A stretch of 49,667 nucleotides of DNA from Lactiplantibacillus songbeiensis (lineage in GTDB: Bacteria; Bacillota; Bacilli; Lactobacillales; Lactobacillaceae). The stretch is from contig NZ_BJDL01000030.1 in assembly GCF_005405125.1 (NCBI RefSeq), positions 1 to 49,667 on the forward strand, in the 5' to 3' direction. This document shows positions 24,179-33,116 of the stretch, piece after piece (the stretch's first letter is position 1; each line of letters opens with the position of its first letter). The notes under the pieces are model-generated. The model saw only the letters and a list, made by a program, of their open reading frames with translations, searched no databases and was not told the origin of the DNA. Position numbers and translations under genes: made by a program.

Positions 24179-26164
24179 TTATTTACTTTTGGGTGCATTC
24201 ACCGTTGCAATCCGATTAGCAATCAAAGCCGTTAAATGCTTGTTACCAGTCGTGTTCGGATGCACATTATCATCGCCGAACCAGCTACCTTGCTTTAAAG
24301 CCATGCTGTACCAATCAATCACATGCACATTTGAATACTTTTTCGCCGTCTTATTAATTTGAGTATTCACTTGATTTTGCCAACTACGCGTTGGGACGTG
24401 TGCCGTCACCCAAAAGACTTGATGACCAGGACCAATCGCATGAATAACCTGATCCGCTTGGGCATTGGTAATCGTCCCGTTTGTCCCAATATTCACTAGG
24501 ACATTGGTTGACAATTGCCCTTGCGCCTTCAAGCTACTAATAATCACTGGTACGTCGGTAACTTGTCGCCCGACTTTACCTTGAATGACCGCCCCAGGGA
24601 TGACTCGTTGCAAATCATTGGAAACATCCAACAAGACTGAATCACCAATCGCCGTCAAGTTTGTTTGTCCCATCGCCAGTACCACTTGTGGTTTCAAGTT
24701 ATACGACTTAGCCACCGCTTTTTGCTTAGTATTTAACTTAGCTAACGCTTGCTTCGTCTTTAGCTTTTCAGCGGCAACCTGTTTAGAAGACGCTTTGACG
24801 GCTTCTTTTTGCCGTTTTAAGGCCGTGGCGTTCTGTTTCTTAACCGACTTAGAATTCTTCGTTAGCGTTTTTTGTAAACCAGTCTTTTGGGCTGTAGACG
24901 CTTTACTAGGCTGTTGCACAAAGCCAACCGCTGTGACAACGAACAATACGGCTGCCAAGCTAGCAATCGATCCGGTCACTTTGTTGAACCTAGGGGCCCG
25001 CATAAATGTCCGTAGATCACTGAAGACTTGGCTGTAATTATAGTGCCGCATTGGGTTTTCAATAAACCGATAGCTTAATTCGGTAAACACCATAATCAAC
25101 GCAACTTCAATCACACTGTTCAATAAAGGATGGTCACCGATATTTTGTACGCGGGATTCATAGAAGATCATGACTGGAAATTGATACAAGTAAATGCCGT
25201 AGCTCCGTTGCCCAATATAAGTAAAGACTGGGTTGGTCAAGAGCCGATTCATATGACTGGCCGGATGTGCGACCGTGGCCACCAAGACTCCTGACAACAA
25301 CGTGAACAAGAACATCCCACCATGATACGTGAAGCTGGATTCACCAGACATCTTAAAGAACATCCAGATTAACCCAATTAATGAACCGCCACCGATTAAG
25401 TCTAACGTCAACCGATTGACTGGTGCAAGCGTATCCGGTAAGTGTCGCGATGGCCATGCAAAGGCCAATCCAGAACCAATCAAAATCGCAAACATCCGCG
25501 TATCGGTCCCATAATAAACCCGGTTCGTATTCGCCGGATTATATAAAAGCGCCATTGTGACGGCCGAAATGACCGCCGCCAGCATCATTAATAAGAAGAT
25601 CCGATGCCGCTCTTTCAAAATCAGCATTAAACCAATGACGACCAATGGCCAGAATAAGTAATACTGCCCTTCAATCGAGAGTGACCAAAGATGGGTAAAC
25701 GGCGATTCACCGTTGAACCGATCGAAGTAACTCTGACCGTGCCCAATCTCAAACCAGTTATACACATACAGTAAGTTAGTCACCACCGTGGCCCGAATAT
25801 TGGTCAATAATGATCGCTGAAACAAGGTAATATATGTGGTGGTGCCTAGTAACATCGTGACTAACGCCGGGTATAACCGGCGCAATCGCCGACCATAGAA
25901 ATTCCACAGGCGAATTGACCCGTGGCCTTCCCATTCTTGTAATAAAATGTCCGTAATCAGGTAGCCCGATACCACGAAGAAAATCGGAACCCCTAAATAA
26001 CCGCCTTGTAAGGATGCGGGCATTAAATGATAAATAATGACCCCCAAAACCGCTAACGTCCGAATACCATCGAACCCGGTGATATACCGGCGTGGACGCA
26101 TGCGGTGCCGGTTCATCCGCGACATCGTGCGGCTCATGTTTACGCCCTGTAAATTTTCGTTCAT
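24179..26164 (-). CDS. Membrane O-acyltransferase with SGNH domain (OatA-like)
   Basis: A 661-residue two-domain protein. Residues 28-375 form a 10-11 segment acyltransferase-3 domain (RYITGFDGIRTLAVLGVIIY at its start, then LRRLYPALVT). After one more membrane segment and a Lys/Ala/Gln-rich linker (about 420-480) comes an extracytoplasmic SGNH esterase-fold domain with GDS (TAIGDSVLLDV), NIGTNG and DDNVHPNTTG as catalytic blocks. This plan transfers acetyl groups to peptidoglycan or wall polymers and raises lysozyme resistance. Two possible starts (26164 and an ATG ten codons later) remain. Confidence 0.85.
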   Translation of the reverse strand: MNENLQGVNMSRTMSRMNRHRMRPRRYITGFDGIRTLAVLGVIIYHLMPASLQGGYLGVPIFFVVSGYLITDILLQEWEGHGSIRLWNFYGRRLRRLYPALVTMLLGTTTYITLFQRSLLTNIRATVVTNLLYVYNWFEIGHGQSYFDRFNGESPFTHLWSLSIEGQYYLFWPLVVIGLMLILKERHRIFLLMMLAAVISAVTMALLYNPANTNRVYYGTDTRMFAILIGSGLAFAWPSRHLPDTLAPVNRLTLDLIGGGSLIGLIWMFFKMSGESSFTYHGGMFLFTLLSGVLVATVAHPASHMNRLLTNPVFTYIGQRSYGIYLYQFPVMIFYESRVQNIGDHPLLNSVIEVALIMVFTELSYRFIENPMRHYNYSQVFSDLRTFMRAPRFNKVTGSIASLAAVLFVVTAVGFVQQPSKASTAQKTGLQKTLTKNSKSVKKQNATALKRQKEAVKASSKQVAAEKLKTKQALAKLNTKQKAVAKSYNLKPQVVLAMGQTNLTAIGDSVLLDVSNDLQRVIPGAVIQGKVGRQVTDVPVIISSLKAQGQLSTNVLVNIGTNGTITNAQADQVIHAIGPGHQVFWVTAHVPTRSWQNQVNTQINKTAKKYSNVHVIDWYSMALKQGSWFGDDNVHPNTTGNKHLTALIANRIATVNAPKSK

Positions 26165-26315
26165 TTTCCCATTACCCCTTGAATTGTTACTTCAGTGATT
26201 AGCTATCCATAACTAACGATCTTAATAGTTCTACTATAATATGGCAATCAACGCTTTGACTAGTATTAGTCGGACTTTTTTAGTTATTCTTATTAACCAC
26301 CAAAGTCCTTAATTT

Positions 26316-26516
26316 TTAACGACTCGCGACCCTTGATTTCACAGCAACGACCACTACACTAACCTTGTCACACCCACTACAGCGACTATGGTTACCTTGA
26401 TGATGGTTAGCATCACGACTGGTACTGCCCGATAGTGATTGCGGTGTGCCAGTCGTTAAGGTTAACCAGTACGCACCTGCAAATAATTGACCAACCACAC
26501 TGACCACGTTATTCAT
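26316..26516 (-). CDS. Doubtful small protein, 66 residues
   Basis: An ATG at 26516 has AGGATTAATT upstream, 40 bases after the birA stop. The product starts MNNVVSVVGQLFAGAYW and contains HHQGNHSRCSGCDK. Base composition is less protein-like than in neighbours, and there is no terminator of its own. It may be spurious. Confidence 0.25.
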   Translation of the reverse strand: MNNVVSVVGQLFAGAYWLTLTTGTPQSLSGSTSRDANHHQGNHSRCSGCDKVSVVVVAVKSRVASR

Positions 26517-26559
26517 AATTAATCCTGACGTTTGTTTGGTATATTTACGAAGCCTATGT

Positions 26560-27552
26560 TCACCCACGGTAGTCCCCTGTCAGGAGATTAACCTTGGTAA
26601 TTTCACCAGAACTCAAATGCTGGACCTCTCCAGTTGGCAGTTGTACGACCAGCGCACCGGTAGCATCAATATCATTGACCACCCCGGTAATCGTCGTAGC
26701 GCCCGTCTTTAATTCGACTTGTTGGCCAATCACCATCGACAAGCGTCGATAATCGGCCATGAAATCACCAGTTGTATAAGTTTGATAACTGGTAAAGAAT
26801 TCAGATAACAACGTACTGACTACTTGATTACGCGTCACCGTTAACTCAGTGGTCACGGCCCCAGCCTTTTGTTTTAACTCAACGGGGAAGTCACCCGTTG
26901 GTAGTGTCAAGTTGATGCCAATCCCGACAATAACGGTTGAAATCTGACCACTTTCTAAATCAGTTGTTGCCTCCGACAAGATGCCAACTACCTTATGATG
27001 ATTGACTAACACATCATTGACCCACTTAAGCGCCACCGTGACATCGAACAGTTGGTCCAATGTCTTGGCGACCGCGACCGCTGTCCCCGTCGTTAACAAC
27101 CCGGGATCAAACCGGGCACCGGCTTTGATTGGCAAACCGATACTTAGATACAATCCGGTCGCACTTGGCGAATAAAACGGTCGCCCAAAGCGGCCATAGC
27201 CGCCCGTCTGCGTATCGGCTACTACCACAGTCGGTTCCGTCAGTGGATCAGTAACCGCCAAACGTTTGAGATAGGCATTAGTTGAATCAACCTGATCCAA
27301 CGTTAACAGCTTCGGCCGAACCGGACCCGTTAACCCCGCCATAATGACTGGTGCACTCAATTGATTATTGGCCACGTAACGATAGCCAAGGCCATGACGA
27401 CTTTCAATCGAATAACCGGCCGTCTGCAAACTTTGAATTGCTTTCCAAACTGCAGTCCGACTGACCCCAATCTGTTGCGCTAAACCATCACCAGAATAAT
27501 AATTCGGTGCCGTCTGCATCAAAAACTTTAAAACTTCTGTCTGGGTTGCCAT
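26560..27552 (-). CDS. birA: Biotin--[acetyl-CoA-carboxylase] ligase / biotin repressor BirA
   Basis: A 330-residue bifunctional protein. Residues 1-60 are a winged helix (GDGLAQQIGVSRTAVWKAIQ); the ligase domain has TGGYGRFGRPFYSPSATGLY near residue 117 (the biotinyl-AMP loop, usually GRGRxGR) and ALKWVNDVLV near residue 176. It attaches biotin to the acetyl-CoA carboxylase carrier protein and may repress biotin uptake genes. The ATG at 27552 follows AGGTGGACACGATCG; an upstream in-frame ATG has no site. Monocistronic. Confidence 0.92.
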   Translation of the reverse strand: MATQTEVLKFLMQTAPNYYSGDGLAQQIGVSRTAVWKAIQSLQTAGYSIESRHGLGYRYVANNQLSAPVIMAGLTGPVRPKLLTLDQVDSTNAYLKRLAVTDPLTEPTVVVADTQTGGYGRFGRPFYSPSATGLYLSIGLPIKAGARFDPGLLTTGTAVAVAKTLDQLFDVTVALKWVNDVLVNHHKVVGILSEATTDLESGQISTVIVGIGINLTLPTGDFPVELKQKAGAVTTELTVTRNQVVSTLLSEFFTSYQTYTTGDFMADYRRLSMVIGQQVELKTGATTITGVVNDIDATGALVVQLPTGEVQHLSSGEITKVNLLTGDYRG

Positions 27553-27693
27553 CGATCGTGTCCACCTAACTTTCAAACTTGTTAACCTATTATTTCATAC
27601 CGGTTAACCGACCGCAATTGATTCGAGCATTTGTAATATTACATTTTCATAAAAACTGGTAAAAGAATCGTTATATTTGTTAATTTAGTGTTC

Positions 27694-27844
27694 TTGCCAC
27701 TCTGGTTGGCCCAGAATTGGCTGGAACGTGGTGGCCACGTTTGGAAGCCAAAGTACGGTCTTCCAAGCCGGGCTTTATCTAAGTCGGAGAACCACCGACT
27801 AAGATAAACGACACCACTGAGCCAATTCTGGGCCGCCCGCTGTT
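27694..27844 (-). repeat. Family A structured repeat, copy A6 (part of composite)
   Basis: Full-length inverted copy. P4 is of the TTGGAAG/CTTCCAA type. It is joined to B3 by a linker with TAACTAACAGGA and CATTTAGCCGAGAAG. Confidence 0.87.
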
Positions 27845-27879
27845 AACTAACAGGAATTAAAAACATTGACATCAGTTCG

Positions 27880-28062
27880 GTCATTTAGCCGAGAAGTTGG
27901 TTCCTAAAATGCTCAGCCATGTCGTTGGCCTTAGTCCGAGCAAACCACTCGCACTAAGGCCAAGGTCAGTTTTGAAGACCGGGCTTGGCTTCAAAATGGC
28001 CCATGGCGTTCCAGCGTTTTAGGAACCAACCAGTAGGCGGCAATTTCAACTAGCACCAAGCG
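27880..28062 (+). repeat. Family B structured repeat, copy B3 (part of composite)
   Basis: Full-length copy: closing stem GGTTCCTAAAATGCT with AGCGTTTTAGGAACC, inner stem GCCATG/CATGGC, P3 TTGGCCTTAG/CTAAGGCCAA, P4 TTTTGAAG with CTTCAAAA. The P3 loop is inverted relative to B1 and B2. Ends CAACTAGCACCAAGCG. Confidence 0.87.
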
Positions 28063-28226
28063 TATAGAAACGATAAATTAAGCATTGAACAGTATCGACA
28101 TACCAGACACTACTACAATTATGTCCTACCACTTTAACAGCGTTATCCGTGTAACCGTATACATATGCATTTGATTTGAATCGGGCTAGGCCACTAAAGG
28201 CAACCAAAACAACGGTTTGTCGGTGA

Positions 28227-28256
28227 TTGCCAAACCATTTTTAACAGTGGTATGAT
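28227..28256 (+). promoter_or_regulatory. pepI promoter with extended -10
   Basis: TTGCCA at 28227-28232, 18-base spacer, TGG immediately before TATGAT at 28251-28256. Confidence 0.6.
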
Positions 28257-28288
28257 GGTTAGTAAATATAAGAAATTAGGTGATCATT

Positions 28289-29194
28289 TTGAAACAAGGC
28301 ACAACGATCATTACATTGGATAACGGTTACCATTTATGGACCAATACCCAAGGTGAAGGTGACATTCATTTACTCTGTCTCCATGGTGGCCCTGGTGGCA
28401 ATCATGAATATTGGGAAAACTTCGGTGAAAAGTTAGCTGATTTAGGCGTCCAAGTCACCATGTATGACCAATTAGGCTCATGGTACTCCGATCAACCCGA
28501 CTACTCTGACCCTGAAATTGCTAAGAAATACCTCACTTATGACTACTTCTTGGATGAAGTTGAAGAAGTTCGTCAAAAGTTAGGCATCGACAAGTTCTAC
28601 TTAATCGGTCAATCATGGGGCGGCGCTTTGACAATGCTCTATGCCTTGAAATATGGCCAACACTTAAAAGGTGCCATCATTTCTAGCATGGTCGATAATA
28701 TTGACGAATACGTCGTCAACGTTAACAAATGTCGTGAAGAATGCTTGCCAGCCGATGCGGTTGCCTATATGAAGCAAAAAGAAGCTGAAGGCAATTGGGA
28801 TGATCCCCAATATCAAAAATACGTGGACGTGTTAAACGCTAACTACGTGGACCGCAAACAGCCAACAGCCATCTCGCATTTGATCAACACGATGGCTACC
28901 CCCGTTTACAACGCCTTCCAAGGTGACAACGAATTTGTCATCACTGGTAAGTTAAAGGAATGGGATATCCGGGACCAAATCCACAACATCAAAGTGCCAA
29001 CATTATTGACCTTTGGTGAACATGAAACCATGCCACTCGACTCAGCTCGGCGCATGGCACGTGATATTCCAAACTCACGCTTAGTTACCACGCCAAACGG
29101 TGGTCATCATCATATGATTGATAATGCCCCGGTTTACTTCGACCACTTGGAACAATTTATCAAGGATGTTGAAGACGGCAGCTTTAACAAATAA
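28289..29194 (+). CDS. pepI: Proline iminopeptidase PepI
   Basis: A 301-residue alpha/beta-hydrolase of family S33 that removes N-terminal proline from peptides. The oxyanion motif LHGGPGG lies near residue 33, the nucleophile in IGQSWGGAL near residue 108, and the acid and base follow in FGEHETMP and GGHHH near residues 247 and 274. The TTG at 28289 is taken as start because TTAGGTGATC, a full match to the 16S 3' end, lies five bases upstream. A GTG at 28280 overlaps that site. Together with PepX it handles proline-rich casein peptides. Confidence 0.9.
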   Translation: MKQGTTIITLDNGYHLWTNTQGEGDIHLLCLHGGPGGNHEYWENFGEKLADLGVQVTMYDQLGSWYSDQPDYSDPEIAKKYLTYDYFLDEVEEVRQKLGIDKFYLIGQSWGGALTMLYALKYGQHLKGAIISSMVDNIDEYVVNVNKCREECLPADAVAYMKQKEAEGNWDDPQYQKYVDVLNANYVDRKQPTAISHLINTMATPVYNAFQGDNEFVITGKLKEWDIRDQIHNIKVPTLLTFGEHETMPLDSARRMARDIPNSRLVTTPNGGHHHMIDNAPVYFDHLEQFIKDVEDGSFNK

Positions 29195-29201
29195 TTAGCT
29201 C

Positions 29202-29238
29202 ATACCGCTAACCTACTTTGGGTTGGCGGTATTTTTTT
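29202..29238 (+). terminator. pepI terminator
   Basis: ATACCGCTAACC pairs with GGTTGGCGGTAT (one G-U), then TTTTTT. Confidence 0.87.
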
Positions 29239-29239
29239 C

Positions 29240-29332
29240 AACTTAGATAACCCCGGCTTGTGGAGGACCGCACTTTGGCTCCCAAACGCGGCCACCACGT
29301 TCCAGCCGATTCTGGCCCAACCAGAGTGGCAA
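29240..29332 (+). repeat. Family A structured repeat, copy A7, 3' half only
   Basis: The copy starts within P3 (ACTTAGATAA) directly after the pepI terminator; the closing stem's left arm is missing. P4 reads TTGTGGAG with CTCCCAA, paired with one bulged T. Confidence 0.8.
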
Positions 29333-29340
29333 TTTAATCT

Positions 29341-29373
29341 AAAAAAAGCCGCCCCGGCAATTGCCAAAGCGAC
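29341..29373 (-). terminator. Probable terminator of the purine permease
   Basis: On the minus strand GTCGCTTT pairs with GGGGCGGC (several G-U) around GGCAATTGCC, followed by TTTTTTT. Confidence 0.6.
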
Positions 29374-29387
29374 CCATTAAATTCAAA

Positions 29388-30695
29388 TTAAACGTTTAAG
29401 ATCCAGAGGAAGATAATAAAGATAAAGAAGAGCACATACATTAACGGATGAACATCCTTGCCATGTTTAGTGGCTACCATCGTAATCACGTAACTGATGA
29501 ACCCTAAAGCAATCCCATCTGAGATACTGTAAGTCAATGGCATCCCAATGACCGTCAAGAAGGCTGGCACGGCAATTTCAAAACGTTCCCAATGAATTTG
29601 CTTCAATGATTCAGCCATTAAGACCCCGACAATAATTAACGCCGGCGCTGTCACTTGGTCGGTAACCACGTTCAATAATGGTGAGAAGAATAACCCGAAA
29701 ATGAATAAGATCCCCGTTACCACGGCACTAAAACCAGAGCGGCCACCAACGGCAATCCCAGCTGATGATTCAACATAAGCGGAAGTTGGTGACGTCCCTA
29801 AGACTGAGCCCACCAACATTGACGTGGAATCGGCCATTAAGGCTTTTCCAACTCGCGGCATCTTGTTGTCTTTCATAAACCCAGCTTGTTCAGCCAAACC
29901 AACTAACGTCCCTGCCGTATCAAAGAACGTGACTAATAAGAATGTTAGCACTACGATGACTAATTGCAGACTATTGATGTCACCAATATGTGATAGTGCG
30001 ACCCCAAATGTTGGTTTTAGTGACGGCGCTGCTGACACAACGGTCGTTGGCATCTTAATTAAGCCAGTCACTAGGCCCAAGATCGAGGTTAAGACCATCC
30101 CAATGAAAATCCCACCAGGAACTTTACGTGCCATCAAAATCAACGTAACGATTAATCCAAAAATTGTTAACCAAGTCGTCCCAACACTTAATGAGCCTAA
30201 ACCGACCACGGTTGACTTGTTGGCCACAATCAAGCCACCACCATGTAACCCGATAAACGCAATAAAGAAGCCGATCCCGGCCGAGATGGCCAACTTCATA
30301 TCACGCGGAATCGCATCAATAATCATTTCGCGTAACTTAAAGATCGTGATAATCATGAAAATCACTGAAGCAACGAATACCCCGGCTAAAGCGGTCTCCC
30401 ACTTCACACCCATCCCAATCACGACGGAATACGTGAAGAAGGCGTTGACCCCTAATCCTGGTGCAATCGCAATCGGATACTTCGCAACTAATCCCATTAA
30501 CAAGCAACCTAATGCTGACGCTAACGCAGTGGCGGTAAAGACAGCCCCTTTACTCATCCCGGAAGCCCCTAACACGCTAGGGTTAACAAACAGGATATAA
30601 GCCATCGAAACAAACGTGGTGAGGCCAGCCAAACTTTCCGTTCGGACATTGGTCTTGAGTTCTGAAAAATTAAAATATGCCGCTATTTTATTCAT
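29388..30695 (-). CDS. NCS2/AzgA family purine permease (PbuG-like)
   Basis: A 435-residue membrane protein with 12-14 segments. Family signatures are TFVSMAYILFVNP near residue 20, APGLGVNAFFTY near residue 80, FFDTAGTLVGLAEQAGF near residue 256 and TSPTSAYVESSAGIAVGGR near residue 304. AzgA-type proteins import hypoxanthine, guanine or adenine with protons. The ATG at 30695 follows TTTTGGAGGAAATC; an in-frame ATG 13 codons earlier lacks such a site. A PurBox-like sequence upstream supports purine regulation. Confidence 0.88.
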   Translation of the reverse strand: MNKIAAYFNFSELKTNVRTESLAGLTTFVSMAYILFVNPSVLGASGMSKGAVFTATALASALGCLLMGLVAKYPIAIAPGLGVNAFFTYSVVIGMGVKWETALAGVFVASVIFMIITIFKLREMIIDAIPRDMKLAISAGIGFFIAFIGLHGGGLIVANKSTVVGLGSLSVGTTWLTIFGLIVTLILMARKVPGGIFIGMVLTSILGLVTGLIKMPTTVVSAAPSLKPTFGVALSHIGDINSLQLVIVVLTFLLVTFFDTAGTLVGLAEQAGFMKDNKMPRVGKALMADSTSMLVGSVLGTSPTSAYVESSAGIAVGGRSGFSAVVTGILFIFGLFFSPLLNVVTDQVTAPALIIVGVLMAESLKQIHWERFEIAVPAFLTVIGMPLTYSISDGIALGFISYVITMVATKHGKDVHPLMYVLFFIFIIFLWILNV

Positions 30696-30801
30696 GATTT
30701 CCTCCAAAAAATTATAATTGCAGAAATTGCACATTTGTAAACGTTCGTGTTTTACTAATCTTTAACACTAATTATCTTATCATTGTTCATCATTAAAAAC
30801 A

Positions 30802-30814
30802 ATATCCGAACACT
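30802..30814. promoter_or_regulatory. Candidate PurBox for the purine permease
   Basis: ATATCCGAACACT matches the lactic/Bacillus PurBox AWWWCCGAACWWT at 12 of 13 positions. A weaker inverted partner (AACGTTCGTGTTT) lies at 30740-30752. PurR binding is inferred. Confidence 0.5.
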
Positions 30815-30920
30815 AATTAATTATCATTAGTTTTATTTTCATTTTTAAATTGACCAAACGTGTATTACAATGTAAGTGATTACATGCTAAGTTTAATCAT
30901 TTTTTGAGGGAGTGAGTCTT

Positions 30921-31085
30921 ATGGCTAGTTCCAAGTTCAGTGCAATTTTCTTTTTAATTCTATACGCGGTCCTGCTATTTCTCGTCTTCACGATGCATAA
31001 TATGGCCGCCATGTACTTGATGGCAATTGGGATGTTTTTAGAAGCCTGCGAAGGTGTTTATTGTAACTTCTTCCATAAAGAATAA
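30921..31085 (+). CDS. Small two-segment membrane protein, 54 residues
   Basis: ATG at 30921 follows TTTGAGGGAGTGAGTCTT. The product has two hydrophobic segments (about residues 7-23 and 28-44) and a C-terminal CEGVYCNFFHKE with two cysteines. A terminator starts at the stop codon. Unknown family, but signals and composition indicate a real gene. Confidence 0.7.
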   Translation: MASSKFSAIFFLILYAVLLFLVFTMHNMAAMYLMAIGMFLEACEGVYCNFFHKE

Positions 31086-31132
31086 AAAATCAGATGGCGC
31101 TGGAAAAATGCTTCCGCCCCATCTGATTTTTT
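31085..31132. terminator. Bidirectional terminator
   Basis: AAAAATCAGATGG pairs with CCATCTGATTTTT, between the 54-residue gene and the convergent marR-type gene, whose stop it touches. Confidence 0.85.
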
Positions 31133-31628
31133 AATGATGATAATGCAATTGACTGGTATCGCTATGCTCCCCGAGCTTTGCGACTTGATTGGTAATCGTC
31201 TGCATCATCTCAAGTACTTGATTAATCTGCGGGACACCTAGCTGTTTGACCCAAGCTTCAAAATGTTCGGTAATGGCTTGGTCAACTTGAGCCTCGACCC
31301 GTTGACCGCCTTCGGTTAAGTGTAAGTATAACCTGCGTCTGTCAGTTGGATCTGGCACTTGAAAAACATAATGTTGAGACAATAAAGCTTTGATTTGCCG
31401 TGAAATGGCACTCCGAGTGACTTTACGTTGCACTGCAATATCATTCAACGTCACTTCATCTGCCGTAGCAATTCGGCGAAGAATCAAAAATTGTTCAAAG
31501 GAAAGATTATTTTGACTTAACGGCCATGCCACTAAATCCGCCATAATTTTCGTGGCATTTTGATAGGCCTCAAAATAATTATTTAATAAATCCGTTAAAT
31601 CCGTATCGTTAGTCATTACCATCACCAT
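31131..31628 (-). CDS. MarR family transcriptional regulator
   Basis: A 165-residue winged-helix regulator. The recognition region is NDIAVQRKVTRSAISRQIKA near residue 75, and the wing is VPDPTDRRRLYLHLTEGG near residue 100, with the usual DxRRR. Targets unknown; LicD is divergent 175 bases away and the regulator may also control itself. Start taken at 31628, eight bases after GAGG; two further ATGs follow within five codons. The protein ends in a His-containing tail (HYHH). Confidence 0.85.
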   Translation of the reverse strand: MVMVMTNDTDLTDLLNNYFEAYQNATKIMADLVAWPLSQNNLSFEQFLILRRIATADEVTLNDIAVQRKVTRSAISRQIKALLSQHYVFQVPDPTDRRRLYLHLTEGGQRVEAQVDQAITEHFEAWVKQLGVPQINQVLEMMQTITNQVAKLGEHSDTSQLHYHH

Positions 31629-31803
31629 CGTTCCATCCTCAAGATTTGCTATTTTCTAAAATATAACACGCCTTTAACCAATTTGCACAGATTCACCAAC
31701 ACAATTTGGTTAATTCCTCTGGTAAAGCATCCTGCCTAACATTTCAATTTCAAAACGTGTATGATTGAGATATGAATTAAACCGCTTACGAGGAGATGTT
31801 TAA

Positions 31804-32613
31804 ATGTCATTAACCCCCTTGCACCAAGTTGAATTGAACTTAATGCAACGCGTTATTAACATTTGTGACGCTGAAGCTATCGATTACTTTTTAATCGGCG
31901 GCTCACTACTCGGTGCGATTCGTCATCACGGCTTCATTCCGTGGGATGACGACATCGACATCGGCATGCGCCGCGATGAATACCAACGCTTCATTACAGT
32001 CGCCAATCACTATCTGGACCCTAACCAGACCTTTTTACAGACTGGTGCGAGTGACCCAGATTACGGACTCAGTTATATGAAGCTACTGGATGCCACCACG
32101 TACATCGAAGAAAAGAATAACGTCAATAATGCCTTTAAAGGCGTCTTTGTTGATATCTTTCCGTTCGATAAGATTCCTGATGATACTGACTTACGCCGGT
32201 CACAAATGATGCACTACAAGTTGGAGGACGCCGCCATTTTGCTGCGCCTCAACTATAACTTCGTTAAGACCCCGTTGCGCAACCTCATCACTAAGAAAAC
32301 ACCGCAACAGTTGGCAGAAGTTAACGACCATAAACAACAGCGTGAAGATTACATGCGGTTATACGAACATTCTGATTCACGGACCTACAAGAATCTTGCA
32401 TCGCAATATGATTACGATAAGGAAATTCTCAGCTATGATGAGCTAACTGAGTTACAAACGGCACCGTTTGAATCCTTACAGGTCAAGATTCCAAAAGCTT
32501 ACGATGCCATTTTGACCCGGATGTATGGTGACTATATGCAACTACCGCCAGCTGATAAACGCGTTGAAAAACATTTGAACAAACTAATCATTAATAATCG
32601 CGAAATCTTGTAA
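31804..32613 (+). CDS. LicD family phosphotransferase
   Basis: A 269-residue LicD protein of the nucleotidyltransferase fold. The signature GGSLLGAIRHHGFIPWDDD lies near residue 32, followed by IDIGMRRDEYQRF with the metal-binding acids. LicD proteins transfer phosphocholine or a similar group to cell-surface polysaccharide or teichoic acid. The acceptor here is unknown; no choline uptake genes are in the window. ACGAGGAGATGTTTAA precedes the ATG. Monocistronic with terminator. Confidence 0.85.
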   Translation: MSLTPLHQVELNLMQRVINICDAEAIDYFLIGGSLLGAIRHHGFIPWDDDIDIGMRRDEYQRFITVANHYLDPNQTFLQTGASDPDYGLSYMKLLDATTYIEEKNNVNNAFKGVFVDIFPFDKIPDDTDLRRSQMMHYKLEDAAILLRLNYNFVKTPLRNLITKKTPQQLAEVNDHKQQREDYMRLYEHSDSRTYKNLASQYDYDKEILSYDELTELQTAPFESLQVKIPKAYDAILTRMYGDYMQLPPADKRVEKHLNKLIINNREIL

Positions 32614-32621
32614 TTGCGACT

Positions 32622-32666
32622 AAGGTAGTTCCGAAACCAGTAACGGCTTCCGAGCTACCTTTTTTA
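32622..32666 (+). terminator. licD-type gene terminator
   Basis: AAGGTAGTTC pairs with GAGCTACCTT (one G-U), then TTTTT. Confidence 0.75.
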
Positions 32667-32795
32667 GAAATTTCATATTATTAGCTGACTTAAAGCTGCT
32701 ACTCTGAAAAATATTTGATTAACCTATTGATGCTAGTCACAACCACTAACTACCAGTGAAAAATTATCGGTTATTTTATAAATACTTGGTCATTA

Positions 32796-32975
32796 ACGCC
32801 GGGCGGGCCAGAATTGGCTCAGTGGTGTCGTTTCACTTAGTCGGTGGTTTCCCCGCTTAGTGAAAGCCCGGCTTTCGAGACCGCACTATGGCTCGAAAAC
32901 GTGGCCACCACGTTCCAGCCGATTCTAGGCCAACCAGAGTGGTAACTTAAACCGACTAATACCAAACAGCCACTC
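32796..32975 (+). repeat. Family A structured repeat, copy A8
   Basis: Full-length copy upstream of the polyphosphate operon. P3 is TTTCACT with AGTGAAA, different from the TTTATCT/AGATAAA of A4 but still paired. It is followed by TTAAACCGACTAATACCAAA, a diverged terminal sequence like that of A4. Confidence 0.87.
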
Positions 32976-33116
32976 ATGAAAAACTAATTTATTTTTTTAA
33001 CAGTAATCACCCTTAATTTGCGTATGTTAAAATTGAGGGTGTAAAGAAACCGATTTAAAGCGCGATAAATCAACTTTAACCATCAGCCACATCAATTAAA
33101 CAAATGGGGGATAACC

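Noticed and set aside
29824-30600. 258-residue plus-strand frame over the purine permease
   Set aside because: Antisense shadow of a real transporter gene.
30735-30920. Purine riboswitch upstream of the NCS2 permease
   Set aside because: The conserved purine aptamer core (TATAATCC...GGATATGG...CTACC) was not found.
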